From NCBI RefSeq assembly GCF_000016285.1, contig NC_011981.1, forward strand, positions 1-64,000: a stretch of DNA of 64,000 bases, in the 5' to 3' direction. The translations under genes and the position numbers were made by a program. Of this stretch, positions 9,411 through 18,782 are shown piece by piece. The notes below the pieces were generated by a model that was not told the origin of the DNA, did no database searches, and was given only the letters and a program-made list of their open reading frames with translations. Each line of letters begins with the position of its first letter. Positions within the stretch are counted from its first letter, which is position 1. Origin of the DNA: Allorhizobium ampelinum S4. Lineage in GTDB: Bacteria; Pseudomonadota; Alphaproteobacteria; Rhizobiales; Rhizobiaceae.

Positions 9411-10080
9411 ACGCCCACAGACCGTCTGCTGGAGGCGCTGTTCGATATCGGCCTTGATCTACCGCTCGACGTGTCGGAACAGCGCGGGTCCTTCTATAAT
9501 GCGATGCTGGAATTCTTCCTGCGGCTGCGGCGCTATGAAGAAGCCGATGGCATGGCTGACAAGGCGATGGCAGCCTATCTTGAGGCCGAGTGCCCGATCC
9601 TCTGTTTCTATATCGCGCTGCATCAGTCGGTACTCAGCCTTCTGACATCTGATTTGGATCGGATGGGGCGATCTTTGCTGCAGGCTGGGGCGATGCTAGC
9701 CAAGGCCGGCTTCGATAGCCCCTGCGATCAGCGGCTGGATCGTCTTCTTGAAGCCTGTCATGCCTATGAACAGGGTGAACCGGAAGCGCTACTTGCTTTT
9801 CTGGACACTGAAATGGCTGTGTTGATGGAGGGCGAGTTGTGGCCAAGCATTGCCGATATCGTCATCTATTACGGGAGCTATGCGCTCAGCGTTCATATGT
9901 CGACCCGCGCGGCTCTCCGGTTTCTCGACCGCTGGAAGGTCTACCAGCCGCTTAATCGGCAGTTTCGCCTGGCGCTCGAAGTGCCCAAGGCGCAGGTATG
10001 GCAAAACGGCAATGGCTGGGGCGATGCCGCTCGTCTGTTGATGCCGCTCAGGGCCGGCTTCGATCTGGTATGGGTCGAAA
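9348..10080 (+). pseudogene. Truncated helical-repeat protein (possible LuxR/MalT-type regulator), cut by IS6 element
   Basis: An open frame (from 9324 or 9348) encodes about 245 helix-rich residues reminiscent of the TPR-like sensor part of large bacterial regulators, but no DNA-binding domain remains. It runs straight into the left end of the IS6-family element at 10081, so the residues read beyond that point are IS sequence. The first 20 codons also occur, diverged, in the inverted repeat at 31187-31339. I do not recognise the family with confidence. Confidence 0.6.
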
Positions 10081-10971
10081 GGGGCGTGTCGCAAAGCTGG
10101 TGGTGGGTCGCGTTGAGGCGAAATAGGCCCTTGCGTTTACGCTCTGTTAACCTTTTGCAGTCCGAAGAGGCGCGCGAGCAGATCGTTCTGATCGTTGATG
10201 GTCCAATCACTGGTGAAACCGAGCCCTTCTTCAGCCAGAGCATAGCCTCAAAACCCGCAATCGTTCGTCGCGCCGTTTTGAACGATTGAAAGCCCCCGAT
10301 CTTCGGCATGTTCTTCTTCACTCTGAAATGGTCGCTCTCGATCCTTTGCTGTAGATGCTTGGTGACATAATGGACCGGGTCTGGACGCAGGAGCCCATCA
10401 TCGACGGCCGTTTTGATCGTTGAGGGGAAGGTATTGGCGCCATCGGTGCCGATCTTTTCCGGCGACAGCAGGGGCTCGTCCTTCAGGATCTTGCGTAAGA
10501 ACCGTTTAGCGGCATCGAGGTCGCGCTTTGTGGTTAGCAGGAAGTCGACCGGATTGCCGTGCTTATCAATGGCGCGGTACAGGTAGCGCCACTTGCCGCG
10601 GATCTTGACGTAGGTTTCGTCAATGCGGACCGAACCGCAATGGGGTCTGCGAAACTGGCGCAGCCGCTTCTCGATCATTGGCGCGTAGGCAAGGACCCAT
10701 CGGTTGATCGTGCTGTGATCCACTGCGAAGCCGCGCTCGTGAAACATCTCCTCCAAATCGCGATAGCTCAGAGGATAGCACACGTACCAGGCAACGGCCT
10801 GAAAAATGAGCATGCCTCGAAATGGCGCCCTTTGAAATCGTTCTTTGATTGGCGCTTCAGCTTTTCGGCAATGGCATTCAGAATCATGGCTACTCTCCAC
10901 AAGATTGGGAGCGGCAATTTCTCCGCTGATGTTCAACAGGCCGTTAACCAAGAAAATTTGCGACATACCCC
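10081..10971 (-). mobile_element. IS6-family insertion sequence (891 bp), transposase inactivated
   Basis: The ends are GGGGCGTGTCGCAAA (10081-10095) and, inverted, GGGGTATGTCGCAAA (10957-10971), matching at 13 of 15 positions. The TGTCGCAAA core resembles the TGTTGCAAA of IS26-group ends. Length is typical for the family. The 8-bp flanks (GGTCGAAA and CAAAAAAA) are not a target duplication, which points to later recombination or deletion at one end, as is common with replicative IS6 elements. Confidence 0.85.
10137..10887 (-). pseudogene. IS6-family transposase with two frameshifts
   Basis: The native start is the ATG at 10887 (MILNAIAEKLKRQSKNDF). The frame breaks near 10813-10816, where GAGGC-ATG lacks one base of the expected codon, and resumes in the frame containing LIFQAVAWYV and the catalytic segments VRIDETYVK, IGTDGAN and RIESDHFRVKK. 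A second break near 10235-10245 shifts the C-terminus so that the normal ending FGLQKVNRA stops at 10137. The span is 751 nt, two short of 753, which agrees with two single-base deletions. The enzyme should be inactive unless frameshifting rescues it. Confidence 0.85.
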
Positions 10972-11123
10972 CAAAAAAATCTCAAATCATTCGACGACGT
11001 ACAGATGCGCTTGCCGGAGAGTTGGCAGATGATGGGGGTAAGCATCCTATCTTAGGCGCAGCTTGCAAAGTCATCGCGAGTCGGGCTGGTTCGCTGCAGA
11101 GAGTCATGCAGCAGGCTCTTTAA
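10972..11123 (+). pseudogene. Possible 3' remnant of a gene interrupted by the IS6 element
   Basis: An open plus-strand frame starts at the IS boundary and encodes about 45 residues of ordinary protein composition (RRRTDALAGELADDGG near its start), ending at 11123. No independent start or ribosome-binding site is present. It could be the tail of a gene that ran across the IS position, but it cannot be joined to the truncated gene on the other side with any confidence. Confidence 0.3.
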
Positions 11124-11192
11124 CTCGTTGATTGATAAACATTTATCACTCGATCTTTCGGCCAGCGTGAGCTGCGGTTCCGATCCTTCAAG

Positions 11193-11828
11193 TCAGCCGA
11201 TCAATGGACTTATGACATTTGAACAAACCCAAAGGATGGTGGCAGGATCGCTGGAGGTGCTGACCAGCGCATGCCCCATCATACTGTCGAAATAGCAGCT
11301 GTCGCCGGCATTGAGGACGGTGGGGGCGTAGAGATCGGTATGCAGAGTGACGCTGCCCTCGAGAACGTAGACGAATTCCTCTCCAGGATGGACGACCAAT
11401 GTCTCGAATTCCTGTACCGAATGCGCGTTGATCCGCGTCAGTAGCGGAATGATCTTTTTGTTGGCAATGTCTGCACAGAGGAGCTCATATTCGTAATGAC
11501 TGGTTTTCAGCTTTGAGCCTTCGCCGACACGGGTGACGGCACGGCGTCCGCTGACTGGTGAGCTAGGCTTGTGGGCGAACAGTTCAGATACATCGACACC
11601 CAGGCCGCTTGCCAGACTGAGGATCGTCTCATAGGTCGGCGACATCTGGGCGTTCTCGATTTTCGAGAGCGTCGAGGGTGCGAGAGTACTCCTTTCGGCG
11701 AGTTCGCCGATGCTGAGGCCCGCGTTCTTTCGCAGTTTGCGCAAAATTACCGAAAGAGATTTCGTACCCGCTCGCGGCGAGCTGCGCTGAGAGGTCTCCG
11801 TCTCCATATGCGATCTTCCCATTGTCAC
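11193..11828 (-). CDS. XRE-family transcriptional regulator with C-terminal cupin domain
   Basis: The 211-residue protein has an N-terminal HTH_XRE domain (about residues 25-80, with the recognition region around LAPSTLSKIENAQMSPTYE) and a C-terminal cupin (about 135-205, with HPGEEFVYVLEGSV and LNAGDSCYFDS). Regulators of this type, such as PuuR, sense small catabolic ligands through the cupin. It lies beside and codirectional with the dehydrogenase gene and near the ABC/hydantoinase operon, so it is the likely local regulator. ATG codons at 11822 and 11807 are alternative starts. A TTTCTTAT element 29 bp upstream recurs in the dehydrogenase promoter. Confidence 0.9.
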   Translation of the reverse strand: MTMGRSHMETETSQRSSPRAGTKSLSVILRKLRKNAGLSIGELAERSTLAPSTLSKIENAQMSPTYETILSLASGLGVDVSELFAHKPSSPVSGRRAVTRVGEGSKLKTSHYEYELLCADIANKKIIPLLTRINAHSVQEFETLVVHPGEEFVYVLEGSVTLHTDLYAPTVLNAGDSCYFDSMMGHALVSTSSDPATILWVCSNVISPLIG

Positions 11829-11856
11829 GTCTCAGGTGCATCACTTGTAGACATTG

Positions 11857-11864
11857 TTTCTTAT
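11857..11864. promoter_or_regulatory. TTTCTTAT element upstream of the XRE regulator
   Basis: TTTCTTAT lies just upstream of the regulator start and is shared with the fuller, near-palindromic TTTCTTATAGGAAA at 13004-13017. A common operator for the XRE-cupin protein, including autoregulation, is inferred. Confidence 0.35.
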
Positions 11865-11935
11865 GTAACTTCCGATGGCCCATGCCACAGAGCCGCAACT
11901 TCTGCAAGGATCAACCTGATCCCCGCTCCGCGACA

Positions 11936-12985
11936 TCAGGTTGATGCCCATCTTTGCTGCGCTAGAAGTTCCATTCTCTCCAGATCGCTCTTTTGTAGGC
12001 ACACGCCCTCCCGCATCGAACGCTCGCGTGTGACCAGCCGGCGATCGCCTGGCAGGCGAGAGACCTTTGCCAGTCGGAGCCGTTCGACCAGATGCCGGAC
12101 GCGGCGGCTGAATTGCGCATTGCGGCCAACATCCGGATCGATCAGAATAACGAGCTGGCCCGTATGCGGCGTCTGTGCCCCGGGATAGTCGGACCAGTCC
12201 ACTTCGTAGGAAAACTTGCCTCCGGTCAAAGCGGCGCTCATCACTTCCACCAGCATCGAAATGGCCGAGCCCTTATAGCCGCCGAATGTCAGCAGTGCGC
12301 CGCCATCCAGCACCGCATGCGGATCGACGGTTGGCTTTCCGCTCCGGTCGATGCCTAGCCCAGGCGGCAGGCTGAAGCCTTCGCGCGCGGCAATCTGCAC
12401 ATCGCCATTGGCGATGGCGCTCGTGGCCATATCGACGACCATGGGGACCATGCCGTCACAGGGCGCGGCAAAGGCAACCGGATTGGTGCCGAAAACCGGC
12501 ACCTTGGCATCGAAAGGCGCGGTACAGGCAAAGCTGTTGACCATCGCGATGGCCAGTAGCCGCTCTTCGGCGAAGGGCACGACATCCGGCCAGAGCGCGC
12601 TGAAATGATGGGAATTGCGGATCGAAAGCAGCGCGATGCCTTCCTGCCTTGCGCGCTCCTTCAAAGACTGTGCCGCAAAATCGAGCGCGACCTGCGTAAA
12701 TCCGTTACGGGCATCAACCCGCAGGAAGCCCGAGCCACCGGTCTCCAGAACCGGCACGGCGGCAGGATCGACCCAACCGCTGCGGATGGAACTTACATAG
12801 CCGGGCATTCTGAAAATGCCATGTGAAAGCGCGCCATCGCGTTCGCATCCAGCACAATTGGCGCTGAGGATGTTCGCCACGTGCTCGCTGGCTCCAGCCG
12901 CCAGGAAAATGCGCTTGAGGAGGTTCTGAAGGGCTTCGAACGGCAGGCGGCAGGTTCCCGCTGCGAAATTCGTTTTCAATGTCAT
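11936..12985 (-). CDS. Malate/L-lactate dehydrogenase-family (Ldh) oxidoreductase
   Basis: The 349-residue protein belongs to the malate/L-lactate/ureidoglycolate dehydrogenase family, which is unrelated to classical MDH. Family hallmarks are SHGIFRMPGY near residue 55, SHHFSALW in the nucleotide-binding region, the stretch FGTNPVAFAAP, VVDMATS, and GGYKGSAISMLVEV. The family includes delta1-pyrroline-2-carboxylate and delta1-piperideine-2-carboxylate reductases, which act after hydroxyproline dehydratases. That role would fit the proline-racemase-type enzyme in the same locus, but is inference. The start at 12985 is preferred over a longer frame because family proteins begin close to this point. 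It is divergent from the ABC/hyu operon. Confidence 0.85.
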   Translation of the reverse strand: MTLKTNFAAGTCRLPFEALQNLLKRIFLAAGASEHVANILSANCAGCERDGALSHGIFRMPGYVSSIRSGWVDPAAVPVLETGGSGFLRVDARNGFTQVALDFAAQSLKERARQEGIALLSIRNSHHFSALWPDVVPFAEERLLAIAMVNSFACTAPFDAKVPVFGTNPVAFAAPCDGMVPMVVDMATSAIANGDVQIAAREGFSLPPGLGIDRSGKPTVDPHAVLDGGALLTFGGYKGSAISMLVEVMSAALTGGKFSYEVDWSDYPGAQTPHTGQLVILIDPDVGRNAQFSRRVRHLVERLRLAKVSRLPGDRRLVTRERSMREGVCLQKSDLERMELLAQQRWAST

Positions 12986-13003
12986 AGGGCAACTTCGCAA
13001 ATG

Positions 13004-13017
13004 TTTCTTATAGGAAA
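13004..13017. promoter_or_regulatory. Near-palindromic operator candidate TTTCTTATAGGAAA
   Basis: TTTC and GAAA arms around TTATAG lie 19 bp upstream of the dehydrogenase start. The left half (TTTCTTAT) also lies upstream of the XRE regulator at 11857. A binding site for that regulator is a reasonable inference. Confidence 0.4.
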
Positions 13018-13183
13018 GATAGGCGCGAAATGATGTAATCACAAGCGGATTATTCCTTGACCGCCTATGAGTAAAGTTTGTTCGATTTATCAGCACCTAA
13101 AATGTTTTTCTTAGAATGTTATTTTTTATCAGTAGTATAGCGCTTTGATCGAATGCGAAAATCATGATTTTAAGAAATTTTTA

Positions 13184-13235
13184 TTGACAATATGCTCTCT
13201 TAAAATACGATAGGAAATTAATTTCTGATCAGAAA
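13184..13235 (+). promoter_or_regulatory. Promoter and palindromic operator of the ABC/hyu operon
   Basis: TTGACA (13184-13189), a 16-bp spacer and TACGAT (13206-13211) form a good sigma-70-type promoter reading into the solute-binding protein gene. The perfect 14-bp palindrome TTTCTGATCAGAAA (13222-13235) lies at about the expected transcription start, where a bound repressor would block initiation. The TTTC/GAAA arms resemble the 13004-13017 element. Confidence 0.55.
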
Positions 13236-13282
13236 AACATAAGGCCTTCCTAAAAGGGTGACATAAAAAAGGGAACTGAGTA

Positions 13283-14869
13283 ATGGGCATGATGAGCAGA
13301 ATGTCATCGCGATTGTTGGGAATGACGGCTGCCGCCGCACTTTTGGGCGCTGGTATGGCTTTTGGCGCCTCGGGCGATCTCGTCGTTAATGCGCCGACCG
13401 CACCATCCACCCTTGATCCAGCCTGGGCCTGTGGTGTTCCGGATATCGGGTTTCTGCAGAATTTCTATGTGCGGCTGGTCGATTTCGGCATCAAAAAGAA
13501 TGCTGCGGGCAGCGAGGAAGTAGATTACGGCGCGGTTCGGCCCTATCTGGCAAAATCTTGGACGATCAGCGATGATGGAAAGACCTATACGTTCAAGCTC
13601 AACGACAATTACAAGTTCACCTCCGGAAAGCCAGTCGACGCGGCTGCTGTCAAATATTCCTTCGAGCGCGGCCTCAAGATGGGCGGCTGTGGCCAGTATT
13701 TCCTGACCGATGGGTTCCTCAGCCCGAGCATTATCGAATCGATCGAAGCGCCTGACGCGACCACTGTCGTCATCAAATTGATCCAGTCCAATGCCAATTC
13801 CCTCGCCGACTGGGCGACGGGAGCGGCTTCGATCGTCGATCCGACGGTCGTTGAAGCCAATGGTGGCGTCGTTGCTGGCAAGCCGAACGAATACATGTCG
13901 TCGCATGTTGCTGGCTCCGGGCCATATGTGCTGGATTCCTATTCGCCTAACCAGTCGGCCCATGCCACGGCCAATCCTAATTTCGGCGGCGAGCCGCCGC
14001 TGGCGAAGTCGATCCAGATGAACTGGATTTCCTCCGCTCCGACCTTGCTGCTACAAGCCCGAAGCGGGCAAGCGGATGTCACCTATGGTCTCTCCAAGCA
14101 GGCGGTATCGACGCTTAAGTCTTCGCCGGATGTCAAGGTTGAGGCCTTTTCCAATCCCTTCGTCCAGCAGATGATGTTGCCAAACACAAAGGCGCCCTGG
14201 GACAACCCGAAGGTGCGCGAGGCCGTCGCCCATGCCGTCCCTTACGAGGATATCGTGAAGAAGGTCGCGTTCGGATACGGAACGTTCTATTTCGGCCCGG
14301 TGCCACCAAGCATGGCCGGCTTCAATGCCGAACTGAGCAAACCAATCCAGTTTGATCTTGCCAAGGCAAAGACATTGCTGGCGGAGAGCGGTGTGAAACT
14401 GCCGGTCGACGTCGAAGTCCTCGTTCAGGAAGGCGACACTACGCAACAGCAGATTGCCACCGTCTTGCAAAGCACCTGGTCGAAGCTTGGCATCAACCTG
14501 AAGATCCGCATTGCGCCAGGTGCCGAATATCAGGACCTGACGCAGGGCCATAAGGTGCAGTCGCTGATGCGGCTCGATGGTCCTGGAGTCTTCGAGGCCG
14601 GTTACTACTTCGGCTACGACGTCATGTGCAAGACGCCCTATAACCTGACAGAATCCTGCAATCCGAAAATCGACGAGTTGGTCGTCAAATTGCGGGCGAC
14701 GTTGGACAAGGTCGAGCATCAGAAGATCCTTGACGAGATCACCACGCTGTGGCGAGCAGACTATCCGAAGCTCCTCTTCTTCGAAGACCAGCCGGTCATT
14801 GTCTTGAGCAACAACGTCAAGTCGTTCCGTTTCGCGCCGCTCACAGACTTCCGCTTCATGGGTAAGTAA
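13283..14869 (+). CDS. ABC transporter substrate-binding protein, peptide/opine (DppA/OppA-like) family
   Basis: This 528-residue periplasmic protein belongs to solute-binding family 5. It has a basic N-terminus and hydrophobic signal segment ending near AGMAFGASG, then the family pattern of TLDP, an AKSWTISDDGKTYTFKLN-like block and a C-terminal lobe rich in short helices. It binds the imported substrate, here presumably a peptide-like or cyclic amide compound, and delivers it to the permeases encoded downstream. A GGGAA ribosome-binding site precedes the start. Unusually the binding-protein gene is separated from its permease genes by hyuA and hyuB, which ties the transporter closely to these enzymes. 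Confidence 0.92.
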   Translation: MGMMSRMSSRLLGMTAAAALLGAGMAFGASGDLVVNAPTAPSTLDPAWACGVPDIGFLQNFYVRLVDFGIKKNAAGSEEVDYGAVRPYLAKSWTISDDGKTYTFKLNDNYKFTSGKPVDAAAVKYSFERGLKMGGCGQYFLTDGFLSPSIIESIEAPDATTVVIKLIQSNANSLADWATGAASIVDPTVVEANGGVVAGKPNEYMSSHVAGSGPYVLDSYSPNQSAHATANPNFGGEPPLAKSIQMNWISSAPTLLLQARSGQADVTYGLSKQAVSTLKSSPDVKVEAFSNPFVQQMMLPNTKAPWDNPKVREAVAHAVPYEDIVKKVAFGYGTFYFGPVPPSMAGFNAELSKPIQFDLAKAKTLLAESGVKLPVDVEVLVQEGDTTQQQIATVLQSTWSKLGINLKIRIAPGAEYQDLTQGHKVQSLMRLDGPGVFEAGYYFGYDVMCKTPYNLTESCNPKIDELVVKLRATLDKVEHQKILDEITTLWRADYPKLLFFEDQPVIVLSNNVKSFRFAPLTDFRFMGK

Positions 14870-14986
14870 ATCGCCTCTAAGGCAGTTGTTGAACGCCGAT
14901 ATTTCCCTCTCGGCGAGCGACAGAAACAACGTCGTGTCGGGCGCACAGAGACGAAGCCTTCTGCGGCACATCAGGAGAAAATACGC

Positions 14987-17008
14987 ATGGCTACCCGAAT
15001 TGGTGTCGATATCGGCGGCACCTTCACAGACCTTGTTTACTTCGATGAAGAAAATGGCAGAACGGTTGAAGGAAAAGTTCCCACCGTTCCATCAGCGCCG
15101 GAGGAAGGTGTTGCACATGCGATCCGTGCTCATGTGCCCCAGGACATTATCGACAGCGCTGCGTATTTCCTGCATGGAACAACAGTGGGCCTCAATGCTC
15201 TGCTTGAGCGCCGTGGCGCCAAAGTCGGCCTGATCACGACACAGGGCTTCCGCGACGTCCTTGAAATCCGGCGCGGCGACCGCGCGGAAATGTACAATCT
15301 GTTCTGGAAGCAAACGGTGCCGCTCGTTCCGCGCCGCCTTCGTCTGGAGGTCGATGGACGCATTCGGGGCGATGGCGCGGTTCTATCCCCGGTGACGCGA
15401 GAAAGTGTTCTGGCGGCCTATGAACTGCTGGCGGCAGAAAAGGTCGACAGTATTGCCGTTTGCCTGATCAGCGCCTTTGCCAATCCGCAGCACGAGCTCG
15501 AGATCGAAGCCATTCTTCGTGATGCGGGGTATGAAGGCGGCATTTCGCTCTCCCACAAGATCTCCGGAGAATACCGGGAATATGAGCGCACGTCGACAAC
15601 GGTCATCGACGCGTTCGTTCGCGGTCGCATGTCGAATTATCTCAGGCGGCTGGAAAACACGCTGCGCAATCTCGGCTTTAAGGGGCAGTGCCTGATTACG
15701 CGTTCCGGCAGTGGCTCCATGACATTTTCCGAGGCGGAAGACCGACCGTTCGAAACGATTATGTCCGGGCCTGTCGGCGGCGCTCAGGGGGCAGGTGAGC
15801 TTGCCAAGATGCTTGGGCGGAAGGCCATGATCACCGCCGATGTCGGCGGAACGAGTTTCGACACGGCCGTCATCATCAATGGCGAACCCCAGGTTCTGTT
15901 TGAGGGCATGATCGACAATATGCCGGTGCAGACCCCATGGGTCGACGTGCGCTCGATCGGTTCGGGCGGCGGGTCGCTTGCCTATGTTGATGTGGGCAAC
16001 CTCATGCGTGTAGGGCCACAAAGCGCCGGCGCCGTTCCGGGGCCTGCCTGCTACGGCAAAGGCGGCACCCAGCCCGCGCTCACTGACGCTGCGGCCTACC
16101 TTGGCATGCTCGGTCCGGGTAATCTCGCCTCCGGCATCCATCTCGATATCGGCAAGGCGGAGGCTGCACTTGCCCCTGTCGCATCGGCAATCGGACAAGA
16201 TATCGAAATGACGGCGGCGGGCGTTCTGCGCATTGCCAGCTCGGCCATGGCCAATGCCATGCGGGAGATTTCTCTGGACCAGGGTTTCGACCCTCGCGAG
16301 ATGACGTTGCTACCCTTTGGTGGTGCGGGACCGCTGATGGCGACCCTGCTTGCTGACGAGTTGAAGATGAACGAGATCGTCGTGCCACCACTCGCTGGCA
16401 ATTTCTCTGCCTGGGGACTTCTCGGGGCGGACATGGTGCAGTCGGCAGCACGTACCCGCATCCTGGATCTGACGGATGACAGCCTGAAGATCGCCAATGA
16501 GGTGCTGGAAGGGCTGTTTGTCGCGATCCGGTCGCGAAGCGAGCGTTCGTTCGCCGAAGCGGTCAATGCCGTTCGTCTCGACCTGCGCTACAAGGGGCAG
16601 GAGCACCGGCTGTCTATCGTTGCCGATAACGAGAATGGCAGGATCTCTGAGGGCGCGGAGTCCATCAAGACGAAGTTCCGCGCCGAATACAGCAGGACAT
16701 TCGGCAGCACGATGAACGACGAAATCGAGGTGGTTTCCATTCGTGCCACGGTGCGCGTGCCCTTGCCGCGGCGGGAAATCCGCTTCACGCACGAGCCGGA
16801 AGCCGTTGCAGAGTTCCAGATGCTTGAGGCTTTTTCGTTCGAGAAAGGAAAGCGCATGTCCTTTGCGATCGTACAGCGCCAGGCGATCGTCGGTAAGCTC
16901 TCAGGCCCCGCCATCATCACCGAAGGAACCTGTACGACCTATCTGGACGCCGATTGGACGGCGCGGATCGGGACTGTCGGCGAAATCATTCTGGAACGGA
17001 AGAATTAA
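14987..17008 (+). CDS. hyuA: Hydantoinase/oxoprolinase subunit A (HyuA family)
   Basis: The 673-residue product has the ATP-binding actin-like fold of HyuA/N-methylhydantoinase A. The phosphate-binding motif is GVDIGGTFTDLV at residues 6-17, with LHGTTVGLNALLER in the N-terminal domain and TADVGGTSFDTAV in the central domain. Together with HyuB it hydrolyses five-membered cyclic amides such as 5-oxoproline, hydantoins or related lactams at the cost of ATP. The length is typical. It is followed two bases later by hyuB. The true substrate is unknown, because the family is broad and annotation within it is poorly predictive. Confidence 0.9.
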   Translation: MATRIGVDIGGTFTDLVYFDEENGRTVEGKVPTVPSAPEEGVAHAIRAHVPQDIIDSAAYFLHGTTVGLNALLERRGAKVGLITTQGFRDVLEIRRGDRAEMYNLFWKQTVPLVPRRLRLEVDGRIRGDGAVLSPVTRESVLAAYELLAAEKVDSIAVCLISAFANPQHELEIEAILRDAGYEGGISLSHKISGEYREYERTSTTVIDAFVRGRMSNYLRRLENTLRNLGFKGQCLITRSGSGSMTFSEAEDRPFETIMSGPVGGAQGAGELAKMLGRKAMITADVGGTSFDTAVIINGEPQVLFEGMIDNMPVQTPWVDVRSIGSGGGSLAYVDVGNLMRVGPQSAGAVPGPACYGKGGTQPALTDAAAYLGMLGPGNLASGIHLDIGKAEAALAPVASAIGQDIEMTAAGVLRIASSAMANAMREISLDQGFDPREMTLLPFGGAGPLMATLLADELKMNEIVVPPLAGNFSAWGLLGADMVQSAARTRILDLTDDSLKIANEVLEGLFVAIRSRSERSFAEAVNAVRLDLRYKGQEHRLSIVADNENGRISEGAESIKTKFRAEYSRTFGSTMNDEIEVVSIRATVRVPLPRREIRFTHEPEAVAEFQMLEAFSFEKGKRMSFAIVQRQAIVGKLSGPAIITEGTCTTYLDADWTARIGTVGEIILERKN

Positions 17009-17010
17009 TC

Positions 17011-18726
17011 ATGAAGCGGAAAGATCCAGTCCTTCACTTGGCAGGGGTTCCCAGCAAGGGGCTTGCCGTCAACTCCGATCCAATCACGACGGAAGTCGTG
17101 CGGCATGCGCTCAATTCGGCCGCCAACCAGATGAAGCGGGCGCTGATCCGTACGGCTTTCTCGCCGATCATTTACGAGGTGCTGGACTTTGCTGTCGCCA
17201 TCTATGATCGCGAGCTGCGCATGCTCTCTCAAGCGCCAAGCCTTCCCATCTTCATGGGAACGCTGAACTTTGCCGTGCGCGAGGCTGTCAAGAATATCGG
17301 CGGCGAAGACAAGATCTTCGATGGCGACATCCTGATGTACAATTGGCCTTATGGCACTGGTTCGCATCCCCAGGACATGGTCATCATCATGCCGGTCTTC
17401 TATCGGCAGGACCTGATTGGGTACACGGCGATCAAGGGCCACTGGCTCGATATCGCCGCCAAGGATCCCTATTGCACCGACACCACGGATGTCTTCCAGG
17501 AAGGCACGATCTTCCCGGGCGTGAAGATCTACAAAAAGGGCGAGCTTAATGACGACATCTATCGCATGATCCTCGGCAACAGCCGCGTTCCCAAGGCCGT
17601 ATCGGGTGACCTCGATGCCCAGGTTACCGGATGCCGCGTCGGAGCCAAGAGCTTCCTCGAAGTAGTGGAGCGTTTCGGCCTCGACACGTATCGCAATGCT
17701 GTCGAGCATATGTTCGACCATGGAGAGGCCATCATTCGCAGCTTCTTCGAGAAGATTCCCGATGGCCGCTATGTGGGCAATGGGGAAATGGACGACAACG
17801 GCGTCACCAAGAACCGAATTCCCTTTGAAATCACTGTCGACGTGAAGGGCTCGGACGTCACCATCGACTTTTCCGAAACCCCTGATGCGCAGGGCGGTCC
17901 CGTCAACAGCCCCCTGCCATCGACGATCTCCGCGAGCCGTGTTGCGATTACCATGCTTGCCGGCTATGGCGAAGCGCCCCATGAAGGCCACTTCCGGCCT
18001 ATCAAGGTCATCACCCGCCCCGGCAGTATGTTCGATCCCGAACCGCCGTCTCCCTGCTTTCTCTATGGCTGGTCGGCTTTGCAGGCAATCGAAGTCATCT
18101 ACAACGCTATCTCCAAGGCGCTGCCTTCATCTGTTCCGGCCTGCTCTGGCGGGTGTATTTGCTCGGTCGTCTGGTGGGGAACCCGCGAGGAAACCGGCGA
18201 GGCCTGGGCGGATGGTGCCCCGCATCCGACCGGGCAGGGTGCCTGGGATGGCGGCGATGGCGGCACCATGCTGCATATCTCGGAATCGGCCACGCGCTTC
18301 ACCCCGGTCGAAGTATGGGAGGCCCGCAATCCTTTCCTCGTCGAGCGCCTTGCTCTGGCGCAGGATTCCGTCGGTCCCGGCAAATATCGTGGCGGACCAG
18401 GCATCGATCTCTTCTTTGAGATGACGGAAGACACATTCATCACAACGGTGTTCGAACGCTCGAAGAGCCAGCCCTGGGGACTTGAGGGCGGCCTTGGTGG
18501 CCGTGCGAACAATGCAATGGTGGTCATGCCGGACGGCACAGAACATATCGTTCCGAAAACCACGCATTTTCTCGTCCCTAAGGGCGGCTTGCTCAAGCTG
18601 CAAACCGGCGGCGGCGGCGGATATGGCGAGCCCGCTGAGCGACCTCTGGAGAAGATCCAGGCCGATCTCGATGACGGTTATATCTCTGAGGCCTTTGCGC
18701 GACAGCATTATCCGCACGCATTCTGA
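17011..18726 (+). CDS. hyuB: Hydantoinase/oxoprolinase subunit B (HyuB family)
   Basis: The 571-residue product is the partner of HyuA. It shows the family blocks ITTEVVRHALNSAANQMK near residue 25, NWPYGTGSHPQDM, GHWLDIAAKDPY and a Gly-rich C-terminus (LQTGGGGGYGEP). HyuB subunits carry the hydrolase metal site. The ATG at 17011 is chosen because it follows the hyuA stop directly. A longer frame from 16954 would overlap hyuA. The two subunits should form one cytoplasmic complex. Confidence 0.92.
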   Translation: MKRKDPVLHLAGVPSKGLAVNSDPITTEVVRHALNSAANQMKRALIRTAFSPIIYEVLDFAVAIYDRELRMLSQAPSLPIFMGTLNFAVREAVKNIGGEDKIFDGDILMYNWPYGTGSHPQDMVIIMPVFYRQDLIGYTAIKGHWLDIAAKDPYCTDTTDVFQEGTIFPGVKIYKKGELNDDIYRMILGNSRVPKAVSGDLDAQVTGCRVGAKSFLEVVERFGLDTYRNAVEHMFDHGEAIIRSFFEKIPDGRYVGNGEMDDNGVTKNRIPFEITVDVKGSDVTIDFSETPDAQGGPVNSPLPSTISASRVAITMLAGYGEAPHEGHFRPIKVITRPGSMFDPEPPSPCFLYGWSALQAIEVIYNAISKALPSSVPACSGGCICSVVWWGTREETGEAWADGAPHPTGQGAWDGGDGGTMLHISESATRFTPVEVWEARNPFLVERLALAQDSVGPGKYRGGPGIDLFFEMTEDTFITTVFERSKSQPWGLEGGLGGRANNAMVVMPDGTEHIVPKTTHFLVPKGGLLKLQTGGGGGYGEPAERPLEKIQADLDDGYISEAFARQHYPHAF

Positions 18727-18782
18727 ATCTCATGAGCCGGAAGGGATACGATTTCTCCCGGTTCTTTTCGCAAAGGAATATT

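Noticed and set aside
9941..10289. C-terminal extensions of both the truncated gene at 9348 and the IS6 transposase past the IS boundary
   Set aside because: The inverted repeat at 10081 fixes the element end. Residues beyond it in either direction are read from the wrong DNA or in a shifted frame.
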